Part shown: positions 50,279-57,920 of the stretch, one piece after another
Layout of the letters: every line of letters begins with the position of its first letter
Position numbering within the stretch: position 1 is the first letter of the stretch
From: Natranaerofaba carboxydovora
GTDB lineage: Bacteria > Bacillota > Natranaerobiia > Natranaerobiales > Natranaerofabaceae
NCBI RefSeq assembly: GCF_022539405.1
Contig: NZ_CP054394.1
Location: 2,736,501 to 2,800,500 of the forward strand
Reading direction: 5' to 3'
Length of the DNA: 64,000 nucleotides
Translations under genes and position numbers: made by a program
The notes under the pieces: generated by a model
What the model saw: the letters and a program-made list of their open reading frames with translations, nothing else
Database searches by the model: none
What the model was told of the DNA's origin: nothing

Positions 50279-50970
50279 TTAAGCTCATAATCGTCAATTA
50301 CTATGTTTAACTGTTCATAGCCGTTTTCATGCACTTCTTGTTTTACAAGACCTATCTCAGGGACATAGTAGCGTACATCCTGCAGTTCTACTGTTTCACC
50401 ATCCATCTCTAATGTCAGATTCTTCTCTACTTTTAGTGCATTGTAGCTTCCATCAGGAAGTTCTAACTCCATAAAACCTTTTTGGTCAATTTTGCCTTCT
50501 CCTTTGTAATGTAGGTCTCTTCCGCTAATTGTTTCAAGTTCCCCGTCCCACTCCCATGATTTGGCTTCACCTGGAGGGTCTTTTATCAAATATTCCGGCG
50601 GCACCCTGTTGTAGGTACCCCAGGGGTTTGACATCTGAAACCACAAAAGCCCTTCATCATCATACGAATAATGCTCATAAGTTTGATAACTGCCAAAGTC
50701 AAATTCTACTTGATAAGTTTTGCCAAATTCTTCATCTTCTTCTACAGAATAGACCGAAATGCTAAGCTCCTCCTCTTCCCCGCCATCTACCTGATAACCC
50801 CATTCGTTTCCCTCTTCTAAGGGCCACATCTTTTCAAGTTCTGCTTCTTTTTCACCTGTAAAACAACCAGGCATTAAAGATATTATTACGATGAAAATAA
50901 AAATAATAAAAATCCTGGTTAGATTCCAGCAAAAATTTAGTTCTGACCTGGCTTTATTTAAACATTTCAC
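50275..50970 (-). CDS. Putative lipoprotein of unknown function
   Basis: A signal peptide with lipobox SLMPGC (Cys about 36) leads to a 195-residue acidic beta-rich domain: MWPLEEGNEWGYQVDGGEEE and VYSVEEDEEFGKTYQVEFDF, with a repeated Tyr/Trp pattern, ending IGLVKQEVHENGYEQLNIVI. The start is GTG 50970. No family is recognised. It is convergent with thiL. Confidence 0.65.
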   Translation of the reverse strand: MKCLNKARSELNFCWNLTRIFIIFIFIVIISLMPGCFTGEKEAELEKMWPLEEGNEWGYQVDGGEEEELSISVYSVEEDEEFGKTYQVEFDFGSYQTYEHYSYDDEGLLWFQMSNPWGTYNRVPPEYLIKDPPGEAKSWEWDGELETISGRDLHYKGEGKIDQKGFMELELPDGSYNALKVEKNLTLEMDGETVELQDVRYYVPEIGLVKQEVHENGYEQLNIVIDDYELN

Positions 50971-51075
50971 TTAAATCACCTCTCATATAATTTAAGAAAA
51001 TTAACCAATCATAAAATTTAGGGTTCATATCTGGGCGACATTATTTTATAATATGTGGCAGGGGAGGTGAGAAAT

Positions 51076-51414
51076 TTGGAGCAAGCTGTCAATTTTGTAT
51101 CCGGAGTATTATTTGAAACAACTGTTGGTCCTTTTATCATTGCTCTCTCTGGAATATACGCTCTGTTTTTGTTGGTAGATCTGATCAAAGGCAAAAAACA
51201 AAATAAGTTGTCAAGTTATGCGACTCTAAAAGGTAGATATATATACAAAGGTGCTGGTATAAGTATTAGGCTAAAAAGTTCTGGTGGATGGAAAACTGGT
51301 GAATTTGTTGGTGCAGATCAAAATGGCTATCTTATAATAAAGACTGAGAGTGATGCTAAGCTAATTGTTGATCCACATTTCGTAAGCGATGTCAGAGTTT
51401 TTGACAACAATTAA
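51076..51414 (+). CDS. Small protein with one membrane segment and a compact beta domain
   Basis: TTG 51076 is used because AGGGGAGGTG lies eight bases upstream. One hydrophobic segment (FIIALSGIYALFLLVDLI) precedes a C-terminal domain of about 65 residues with strand-rich sequence (GRYIYKGAGISIRLKSSGGW KTGEFVG ... YLIIKTESDAKLIVDPHFVS). No family is recognised. It has its own terminator. Confidence 0.55.
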   Translation: MEQAVNFVSGVLFETTVGPFIIALSGIYALFLLVDLIKGKKQNKLSSYATLKGRYIYKGAGISIRLKSSGGWKTGEFVGADQNGYLIIKTESDAKLIVDPHFVSDVRVFDNN

Positions 51415-51434
51415 TAAATTTTTTAAACTCCAAT

Positions 51435-51460
51435 ACTCCCTTTTAACGGGAGTTTTTTAT
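51435..51460 (+). terminator. Terminator of the 51076 gene
   Basis: ACTCCC-TTTTAAC-GGGAGT followed by TTTTTATTTT. Confidence 0.85.
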
Positions 51461-51543
51461 TTTGTGCTAAGTGTGCTAAATATTATATAATATTGTATAA
51501 TGTAATGAGTTTGTTTTATATAAGTTTAGCCAGGAGGAAGTGT

Positions 51544-51921
51544 ATGCTCCCTAGTAAAATATTAGTTTTAGTCCTTTTAATTTTTGCGTTTGTCATCGTA
51601 GGTGGTGTGGCTTTAGTAAGAATAATGGCCGGCCTTGCCGGAGGGTTATCTTTGCTTACGATTACCATATTACTTCCCTTGATAATAGGAATTATATATG
51701 GATATAATGAAAGAAGCCTTGATAATTTTAAGAGCTGGTTTTTTAACACGCCCAAAAAGAAAGTTATCTTAAGGTTTTCAGTTGTTTTTTGGTATATTGG
51801 ATTAATGTTTATCCTCTCGTATTCACTTTATGATAATATTTCTGGAAATATAACTTTTGTTGCATCAGGAGGGTTTTTGCTAGGTTATGGTTCCTATATA
51901 GCTTTGTCAAAAGTTTTATAA
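51544..51921 (+). CDS. Small integral membrane protein
   Basis: ATG 51544 (AGGAGG upstream) gives 125 residues with four hydrophobic segments (ILVLVLLIFAFVIVGGVALV, LSLLTITILLPLIIGIIYGY, VVFWYIGLMFILSYSLY, FVASGGFLLGYGSYIAL). DUF1538-like stretches of antiporter partners come to mind, but no family assignment is made. It is 26 bases upstream of a PII-like gene and then a cation antiporter, so it probably belongs to that transport unit. Confidence 0.65.
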   Translation: MLPSKILVLVLLIFAFVIVGGVALVRIMAGLAGGLSLLTITILLPLIIGIIYGYNERSLDNFKSWFFNTPKKKVILRFSVVFWYIGLMFILSYSLYDNISGNITFVASGGFLLGYGSYIALSKVL

Positions 51922-51947
51922 TTTTATTTGGTTAAGGAGGGGTTATT

Positions 51948-52310
51948 TTGCATCTATTAGTTATAATTATTAGAGATAAATCAAAGCTAACACCGGTCTT
52001 AGATAAACTTTTTGAGGTAGATGTTAGGGGAGCTACTGTAATCGAATCTCAAGGGATGGGCCATTTAATAGCTGATCATGTCCCTTTTTTTTCAAGATTT
52101 GCAGAAATAGTAAATAAAAACGAACAGGGAAGTAAGACTATATTTTCTGTAGTAAAGGATAAAGACATTCTTGATAATGCCATATTAGAAATTGAGAAAA
52201 TTTGTGGGAATTTGGAAGATCCCAATACAGGCTTCTTGTTTACAATACCGGTAGATTATGCCAAAGGATTCCCGGCGCAACAACCGGACAAAAAATTCAA
52301 TCGAAAATGA
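51948..52310 (+). CDS. PII-like signalling protein
   Basis: The ferredoxin-like PII pattern is visible: LLVIIIRDKSKLTPVLDKLF, VRGATVIESQGMGHLI (the GATVIxSxGMG motif of PII-like proteins), TIFSVVKDKDILDNAILEIE. Stand-alone PII-like proteins bind nucleotides or bicarbonate and regulate membrane transporters. TTG 51948 is behind AAGGAGGGG. It lies directly upstream of a cation:proton antiporter gene, its likely target. Confidence 0.75.
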   Translation: MHLLVIIIRDKSKLTPVLDKLFEVDVRGATVIESQGMGHLIADHVPFFSRFAEIVNKNEQGSKTIFSVVKDKDILDNAILEIEKICGNLEDPNTGFLFTIPVDYAKGFPAQQPDKKFNRK

Positions 52311-52374
52311 TTTTTAAAATAATAAAGTTTTAGAAATCATATTATAGCAAAAATTGTTTGGAGGTTAACCGACA

Positions 52375-52827
52375 TTGGATGGGTTAATAGCAGTAGGTAT
52401 TATTCTATTAGTTGGTGGCATAGGGGGATATGTTTCCAACAAGATCAATCTCCCTGCCGTTACAGGGTACATTATTTTTGGACTTTTTATAGGACCTTCT
52501 TTTTTAAATATACTTACAGATGTACGTTTGGAAGAGTTCTCTCCTTTTAATTCTTTTGCCCTTGGAATAATAGCTATAACAATTGGTTATGAGCTAAAGT
52601 ATGACAGGCTTCGCCAGCTAAAAAGCCAGGTTTTAAAAAGCTTTCTGGTGGAGAGTCTTTTTACAGTAATTATAACAACCCTTTTAGTTTATATACTTGG
52701 ACTTGAGCTTAGGCTTGCGGTGCTTTTAGGTATTCTAGCTATGACTACATCACCAACAGGAGTAATGGCAGTATTAAAGGAGTATAATGCAACAGGACTT
52801 TTTCAAGAGTTACAATATCCCAGCTAG
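52375..52827 (+). CDS. Cation:proton antiporter (CPA2/Kef-like), N-terminal part
   Basis: The frame has transmembrane segments of a CPA2 antiporter (LIAVGIILLVGGIGGYVSNK, LPAVTGYIIFGLFIGPS, LAVLLGILAMTTSPTGVMAV LKEY). After GLF it runs into unrelated residues (QELQYPS) and stops. The other frame reads SRVTISQLAMDNLLCIILFG right into the next ORF. One extra T in the T5 run at about 52799 (CTTTTTCAAG) would join the two into a normal antiporter of about 400 residues. The start is TTG 52375, nine bases after GGAGGT. Confidence 0.8.
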   Translation: MDGLIAVGIILLVGGIGGYVSNKINLPAVTGYIIFGLFIGPSFLNILTDVRLEEFSPFNSFALGIIAITIGYELKYDRLRQLKSQVLKSFLVESLFTVIITTLLVYILGLELRLAVLLGILAMTTSPTGVMAVLKEYNATGLFQELQYPS

Positions 52828-52829
52828 CC

Positions 52830-53579
52830 ATGGATAATCTTTTATGCATTATTCTATTCGGTTTTGCAACATCAATCATACAATCGCTAGAAAATATCGA
52901 AACTTCCTTTGGCATAGTCCAGTTTATGCTAGTATTCGGAGAGTTGTTTTTAGCAATCTCTATAGGGATTGTAGCAGGTGTTATAATATCTTTCCTAGCA
53001 CCAAGGACAAATAACAATGCCAAAATACTTGTAGCTTTAATTGGAATAATAGCTTTAAGCACAGGTATTGCCGAGACTTTTCAGTTGTCACCTATTTTAT
53101 TAAACATGACTACAGGGGTTACAATAACAAATCTATCTACTATGCGAAATAAAATATTTAAGGTCCTTGAAGGAATAGAGCTCCCGGTTCTTGTAGCTTT
53201 TTTGACCCTTGCAGGAGCCAAGTTAAATATTAGCTTAATACCTGATGTAGGACTTATAGGCGTGGGTTATATTTTTGCAAGAAGTATTGGAAAGATTATT
53301 GGTGCCCGGGTTGGCTGCCGTCTTGCAGGTTTTGAAAAATGTTACAGAGAAAATCTAGGTTTTTCTCTTATTCCCCAGGCAGGGGTTGCCATTGGACTTA
53401 GTGTAATTGCAGAACAAAAACTTGATATGGATGTAGGTGTTGTGACAACTGTTATTCTAGCGGCGGTTATAGTGTTTGAAGTTATTGGGCCTTTGCTCGT
53501 AAAGTTTGCATTACAAAACACTGGAGAAGTAGAAGGCGAAACACAAGAGTCTGAAAACTCCGAAAAAATGGAGGATTAA
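52830..53579 (+). CDS. Cation:proton antiporter (CPA2/Kef-like), C-terminal part
   Basis: This holds the remaining membrane helices (LLCIILFGFATSIIQ, FLAISIGIVAGVIISFLAP, LVALIGIIALSTGIAETFQL, AVAIGLSVIAEQK-type IPQAGVAIGLSVIAEQKLDM). The true reading continues from the previous ORF; no ribosome binding site stands before ATG 52830. In an alkaliphile or halophile such antiporters exchange Na+ or K+ for protons. The C terminus is short and acidic and lacks a TrkA-N domain, so regulation may come from the PII-like protein instead. Confidence 0.8.
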   Translation: MDNLLCIILFGFATSIIQSLENIETSFGIVQFMLVFGELFLAISIGIVAGVIISFLAPRTNNNAKILVALIGIIALSTGIAETFQLSPILLNMTTGVTITNLSTMRNKIFKVLEGIELPVLVAFLTLAGAKLNISLIPDVGLIGVGYIFARSIGKIIGARVGCRLAGFEKCYRENLGFSLIPQAGVAIGLSVIAEQKLDMDVGVVTTVILAAVIVFEVIGPLLVKFALQNTGEVEGETQESENSEKMED

Positions 53580-53585
53580 ATACTT

Positions 53586-53627
53586 TAGTCACCTCTTGGG
53601 AAGGCTACTGTGGGAGGTGACTATTTT
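53586..53627 (+). terminator. Terminator/attenuator hairpin that contains the next gene's ribosome binding site
   Basis: AGTCACCTC (53586-53594) pairs with GAGGTGACT (53614-53622), followed by ATTTTTT. The right arm GGGAGGTGA is also the ribosome binding site for TTG 53628. Confidence 0.65.
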
Positions 53628-53993
53628 TTGAGAAAAGATTTCGGTGTTTTTACTGAGGATTTGACAAAAGACAGAGATATATATGAAGTAAGTTATATGT
53701 GGGTCAGAAGACTTGAAGATACCATATCTTTTTTGGAACAAAAAGGGATGTTAGAAGATGCTACAAAGGATATCTTTAATGTATTAGATTTCTTAGAAGA
53801 AAAACTTTTTCCCGAGATAGAATTTGGAGGTAGAGAACATAAATCCAAGATTTTAGAATCCAAGGAGCATCTTAAAAGTGAACTAAACCGGGAAGTACCA
53901 TCTAAAGCCATAGTTATAGAAAAGGGAACTGAATTAATAGAAAATTTGAAGCCTTATTTGAAGAGCAGGATAGACAAAAGAAATAAGTTATAA
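53628..53993 (+). CDS. Hypothetical helical protein
   Basis: The protein of about 121 residues is charged and mostly helical (YEVSYMWVRRLEDTISFLEQ, DIFNVLDFLEEKLFPEIEFG, SKAIVIEKGTELIENLKPYL). No family is recognised. TTG 53628 is supported by GGGAGGTGA. That site is the right arm of a terminator hairpin. The next element is a stem-loop starting three bases after the stop. Confidence 0.6.
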   Translation: MRKDFGVFTEDLTKDRDIYEVSYMWVRRLEDTISFLEQKGMLEDATKDIFNVLDFLEEKLFPEIEFGGREHKSKILESKEHLKSELNREVPSKAIVIEKGTELIENLKPYLKSRIDKRNKL

Positions 53994-53995
53994 AT

Positions 53996-54081
53996 ATTTG
54001 TGTGAGGTATACCAACGCTCGCTAGGATTTGCTAAAAAGAACGCAAATCAAAAGCTCCTTATGGTATACCTACACACAAAT
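53996..54081. repeat. Structured stem-loop element, copy B
   Basis: ATTTGTGTGAGGTATACCA (53996-54014) pairs with TGGTATACC-TACACACAAAT (54062-54081) with one bulged base. The 47-base core (ACGCTCGCTAGGATTTGC ... GCAAATCAAAAGCTCCTTA) matches copy A at 12174. The inner stem here is GATTTGC/GCAAATC. Confidence 0.6.
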
Positions 54082-54149
54082 TCAAACAGAAGAAAACCTT
54101 CAAAACCAGACCAAAAGCCTAAATCCTTATCAGTCTAATCGTCGTCACT

Positions 54150-56591
54150 TTACTCTGGTGTGTCGTTCGTTTTTTCTTCTTTTTCTTCATTTTTGTTGTC
54201 TTCTTTTTCTTTTGGTGTTTTTTGAAATTCTTTTATTTGGTTTTTGGCTCTCATATAGATACTGTCTTCAGAAGGATCTTCATCTTCTAGTCCTGACGGT
54301 AGTTCAGTCAAAATTTCGATCCCTTCAGAGATGCTTGTAATGGAATAAACGTTGAATTTGCCTTCTTTTACAGCATCTATTATTTCATCTGAGAGGTTAA
54401 GATTTTTTTCATTTTGTTTTGGAATAATTACTCCTTCATTTCCGGTAAAACCTTTATTTTTGCAGGTAGCAAAATACCCTTCGATCTTTTCTGTAATACC
54501 ACCAACAGGTTGTATTTCACCTTTTTGGTTGACAGATCCTGTTACAGCTATGTTTTGTTTTATAGGGGCATCAGCTAAACTTGATAATATGGCATAGAGC
54601 TCGGTACTTGAAGCGCTATCTCCATCTATCATCCCGTAGGACTGCTCACAGCACAGGCTGCAGGAAAGGCTAAATGGCATCTCCTGAAAAAATACATCTC
54701 CAAGATAGCTAGATAAGATCATTACACCTTTGTCATGGATTTTGCCGCTTAACTTTGCTTCCCTTTCGATATTTATGATACCTTTTTTGCCAGAAAAGGT
54801 ATTCGCTGTTATCCTAAATGGCTTACCAAATCGAAAGTCACCTAGATCATTTACCGCAAGACCGTTAACCTGGCCTATAACTTTTTCTCTGGTATCTATC
54901 ATTAAAATGTTTTCGTCTATTAGCTCCTGAATTTTTTCTTCAGGCCTGTTACTTCTATATACTTTTTCATCTATGGCTCTTTCGACATGTTCTTTGTTTA
55001 CAGTATTTTTATCATCTATTTTGGCCCAGGTGTCCGATTCGTAAGCTAACTCTACCATATCATTAAACCTTGTAGATAACTTTTGTTGGTGATCGGCAAG
55101 CCTTGAGCTGTGTTCTATCACCTTTGCCACTGCAGCAGCTGTAAAAGGTCTTAAGTTCTTTTCTTTGCAGTGAGAGTAGATAAAAGAAGCCATTTTGTGT
55201 ACATTAACGTTTGATCTTTCCATTGTCTCATCAAAATCAGCTTTAATCTTAAACAGCTTGGAAAAATCTTCTTCATAGTTGTACAAGAGCTGATAAATTT
55301 GTCTTGTGCCAACTATTAAAACCTTAAGGTCTATCGGGATCGGTTCTGGCCTAAGAGAAGAGACTGCAATAACGCCCATCTGCTCACCCATATTTTCTAT
55401 TCTTAGCTCCCTTGTATTAAGAACTCTTTTGAGAGCATTATATGATACAGGGTTTCTAAGCAGATCATTGGCTTGCAAAATCAAAAAGCCACCATTTGCC
55501 CTGTGAAGTGCACCCGGCTTTATCTGTGTAAAATCTGTCGTTGTCGTTCCCATTTTGTTAACATACTCCATCTTACCAAGAAGGTTATAGAAAGTTGGGT
55601 TTGTCTCCACTATTACCGGAGCACCAGATAGATCGCTGTTATCCACCAAGAGGTTTATCTCGTAGCGAAGGAAAAAGTCATCGGTTTGGGCATCTGTTTT
55701 AAGGAATGGAAACATTGCCCCCTGGGACTCATCCTGGCTTGCCGTAAATTTGTCAAGGTTATCTAGTATATCATTTTCTACCTGTTCTAAGTATTCTTTT
55801 ACTGATTCATTTTTTTCGTATCTTTCTTTTAAAGGTTTCATCAAAGGAGCCAGGCTTGATAGGGCCATCTCCTCTCTAAGGTTATCTAATTTATCTTTTA
55901 GTTCTCTTTCTTCTTCTCTTATTTCCCTTATAATCTTCATTACATGGACCTGAATTTCTGAAGATTTTTCTTCTATCTCCCGTCTTTTATCTTCATCTAG
56001 TTTTTCATATTCTTCTTCATTTATCTCTTTTCCCTCTACCATAGGGATAGTAACTATCCCGGAAGAAGTGTGTTTGAAGCGAAATCCATACTCTTCGCCT
56101 ATTTGGTTTAATTTGTCCATTAATTTGGACCTTTTATTTTGGAATTCTTTAACCAGCTGTGCTTTTCTTTCTTCAAAGGTCTGTTCTTTTAGTGCTTTTG
56201 GAAGTTCTGCTCTAGCATTTTCTATTAGCTCTCTCATGGTTTTACAAAAATGTTTTCCCTCGCCTGGTGGCAGTTCTAGGGCTTTAGGTTCTTCTGGTTT
56301 TTTGAAGTTAAAAACGTAGCACCAGTCTGACGGGGTCGGGGCCTTTTCTGCCCTGTCATTTGCCATAGCTTTGGCATAGCTAGTTTTGCCGGTACCTGGA
56401 GAACCAGCAAGATAAATGTTATAGCCTGGTTTGTCTACATTAAAGCCAAAATTAACAGATTTCATTGCCCGCTCCTGGCCGACAAGCCCTGTTAGGGAAG
56501 GGGCCTCATCTGTGGTTTCAAAGTCAAAAATCGAAGGATCACAGTAATTCTTTAGCTTTTCTGGGTTTAACATAAACTTATCAAATTCCAT
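54150..56591 (-). CDS. lonB: LonB-type ATP-dependent protease (AAA plus S16 peptidase)
   Basis: The 813-residue protein has Walker A AGSPGTGKTS (62-71), an extended helical/coiled insert (about 110-270), PGALHRANGGFLILQANDLL (AAA core with Walker B), and a C-terminal Lon protease domain with catalytic Ser in GDSASSTELYAILSSL (about 655) and Lys in GGITEKIEGYFATCKNKG (about 705). It has the LonB-like family layout of Firmicutes without the Lon substrate-binding N domain. It degrades damaged or regulatory proteins. AAAGGAG precedes ATG 56591. The tail (about 780-813) is a Lys/Glu repeat. Confidence 0.92.
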   Translation of the reverse strand: MEFDKFMLNPEKLKNYCDPSIFDFETTDEAPSLTGLVGQERAMKSVNFGFNVDKPGYNIYLAGSPGTGKTSYAKAMANDRAEKAPTPSDWCYVFNFKKPEEPKALELPPGEGKHFCKTMRELIENARAELPKALKEQTFEERKAQLVKEFQNKRSKLMDKLNQIGEEYGFRFKHTSSGIVTIPMVEGKEINEEEYEKLDEDKRREIEEKSSEIQVHVMKIIREIREEERELKDKLDNLREEMALSSLAPLMKPLKERYEKNESVKEYLEQVENDILDNLDKFTASQDESQGAMFPFLKTDAQTDDFFLRYEINLLVDNSDLSGAPVIVETNPTFYNLLGKMEYVNKMGTTTTDFTQIKPGALHRANGGFLILQANDLLRNPVSYNALKRVLNTRELRIENMGEQMGVIAVSSLRPEPIPIDLKVLIVGTRQIYQLLYNYEEDFSKLFKIKADFDETMERSNVNVHKMASFIYSHCKEKNLRPFTAAAVAKVIEHSSRLADHQQKLSTRFNDMVELAYESDTWAKIDDKNTVNKEHVERAIDEKVYRSNRPEEKIQELIDENILMIDTREKVIGQVNGLAVNDLGDFRFGKPFRITANTFSGKKGIINIEREAKLSGKIHDKGVMILSSYLGDVFFQEMPFSLSCSLCCEQSYGMIDGDSASSTELYAILSSLADAPIKQNIAVTGSVNQKGEIQPVGGITEKIEGYFATCKNKGFTGNEGVIIPKQNEKNLNLSDEIIDAVKEGKFNVYSITSISEGIEILTELPSGLEDEDPSEDSIYMRAKNQIKEFQKTPKEKEDNKNEEKEEKTNDTPE

Positions 56592-56635
56592 ATAACTGAC
56601 TCCTTTCCTGAGATCTCCTTTTTTATGCTATTAAT

Positions 56636-56701
56636 TTATACAAAACCGACCATCATAAGCACGAAGGCCGATGTAATTAAATGAATAATTAAACCCAACA
56701 T
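56636..56701 (-). CDS. 21-residue hydrophobic peptide upstream of lonB
   Basis: ATG 56701 follows AGGAGTG at eight bases and encodes MLGLIIHLITSAFVLMMVGF V, a single hydrophobic segment. The stop lies 45 bases before the LonB start on the same strand. The good ribosome binding site and the composition favour a real membrane micropeptide or leader peptide. No homologue can be named. Confidence 0.45.
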   Translation of the reverse strand: MLGLIIHLITSAFVLMMVGFV

Positions 56702-56862
56702 TTTTACATCACTCCTAAAATATTCTTGTACCCAAAGCCTCCCTCTCAGAGATACTTAACACTACCTTCTCTAAACATGGATGACTTTCCTGCCAGAAAA
56801 TAGCATGCGACCACCACAAAAAGGATCTTGTAGTATATTTTTTCTGGTAAAGGAAAATTTAA

Positions 56863-56979
56863 ATGAAAAAAGGAGATAAAGGAGTTTTAGAAGAATATGC
56901 AATATGTGCTAAGAAACATATTCATCCTACAGATTGGAGGTTTTTGGATTGCTTAAGACAAACAAAGATAAACTTGTAA
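56863..56979 (+). CDS. Possible 38-codon small ORF ahead of the DUF4438 gene
   Basis: ATG 56863 with AAAGGA upstream reads MKKGDKGVLEEYAICAKKHI HPTDWRFLDCLRQTKINL and overlaps the start of the DUF4438 gene by 31 bases in another frame. It could be a leader peptide or chance. Confidence 0.3.
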   Translation: MKKGDKGVLEEYAICAKKHIHPTDWRFLDCLRQTKINL

Positions 56980-57881
56980 AGATGGCAGTACAGGGGAGTA
57001 TAGCACCTCCAGCAACCGGGCCATACAGGATAACCACCGAAGGAAAAGCTCTAACCCTTCCAGGCACGGGAGGCATAACTTATAATGTCAGGTTAGGAAG
57101 TTCTGCCATGGGTTGGGTAGCTGATCATGTTGAACCCGGGGTTAGTATTAAAGAAAAGGACGAAAGGGATAATAGCGGTCTTCAGACTTTTGCTTGTATA
57201 GGTAATACTGCAAGAGTAATTAGCGGTGACGCCAAGAAGAAAAAAGGTGTGGTTATAGGAAAACACGGTGGTATAGAACACGTTCTGGTAGATTTCAAGG
57301 ATGAAGCAATGTACAAAATGGCCATGGGAGACAAAATTCTGGTGGACTCCTTTGGAACAGGTCTAAGCCTTGAAGATTATCCTAATATTAAGATTAGAAA
57401 TATCGATCCAGACCTTTTTGAAAAGCTTGATATCAAAGAAAAAGACGAAGGCATTGAAGTTCCTGTAACTACAACAATACCACCTTATCTCATGGGCTCT
57501 GGCATTGGGGCAAACACATCCCATCGCGGGGATTATGATATAATGACCCATGATCCTGAAGCTTACAAAAAACACAATCTGGATGAACTAAAGATTGGTG
57601 ATTTGGTTCTACTAGAGGACTGCGATAATGAATATGGTCGAGGCTACCTAAAAGGAGCAGTAACAATAGGTGTGATAATACACAGTGACTGTGTTGTAAC
57701 GGGCCATGGACCAGGGGTTACTACAATAATGACCAGTAAAAAACCCGTCATTAAAGGTAGAATCGACAAAAACGCAAACATATCAAATTATATAGAATTT
57801 GAAGAGGATGATGAAAATGAAGATAATGACAATGACAAGAATAATTCAAAAGAAAATAATAAAGAGAATAAAGACGATTAG
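56949..57881 (+). CDS. DUF4438 family protein
   Basis: The sequence LVKMAVQGSIAPPATGPYRI, GTGGITYNVRLGSSAMGWVA DHVEPGVSIK, GVVIGKHGGIEHVLVDF and DVLGNYDIMT-like GANTSHRGDYDIMTHDPEAY match DUF4438. The family's role is unknown; its fold is likely a multi-beta-barrel enzyme-like protein. TTG 56949 is chosen with GGAGG eight bases upstream. The C-terminal 35 residues are an Asp/Glu/Asn/Lys repeat tail. Single gene. Confidence 0.82.
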   Translation: MLKTNKDKLVKMAVQGSIAPPATGPYRITTEGKALTLPGTGGITYNVRLGSSAMGWVADHVEPGVSIKEKDERDNSGLQTFACIGNTARVISGDAKKKKGVVIGKHGGIEHVLVDFKDEAMYKMAMGDKILVDSFGTGLSLEDYPNIKIRNIDPDLFEKLDIKEKDEGIEVPVTTTIPPYLMGSGIGANTSHRGDYDIMTHDPEAYKKHNLDELKIGDLVLLEDCDNEYGRGYLKGAVTIGVIIHSDCVVTGHGPGVTTIMTSKKPVIKGRIDKNANISNYIEFEEDDENEDNDNDKNNSKENNKENKDD

Positions 57882-57920
57882 AACAACAGTGAAAATAGCG
57901 TCAAAATGAAGCTAAGTAAG

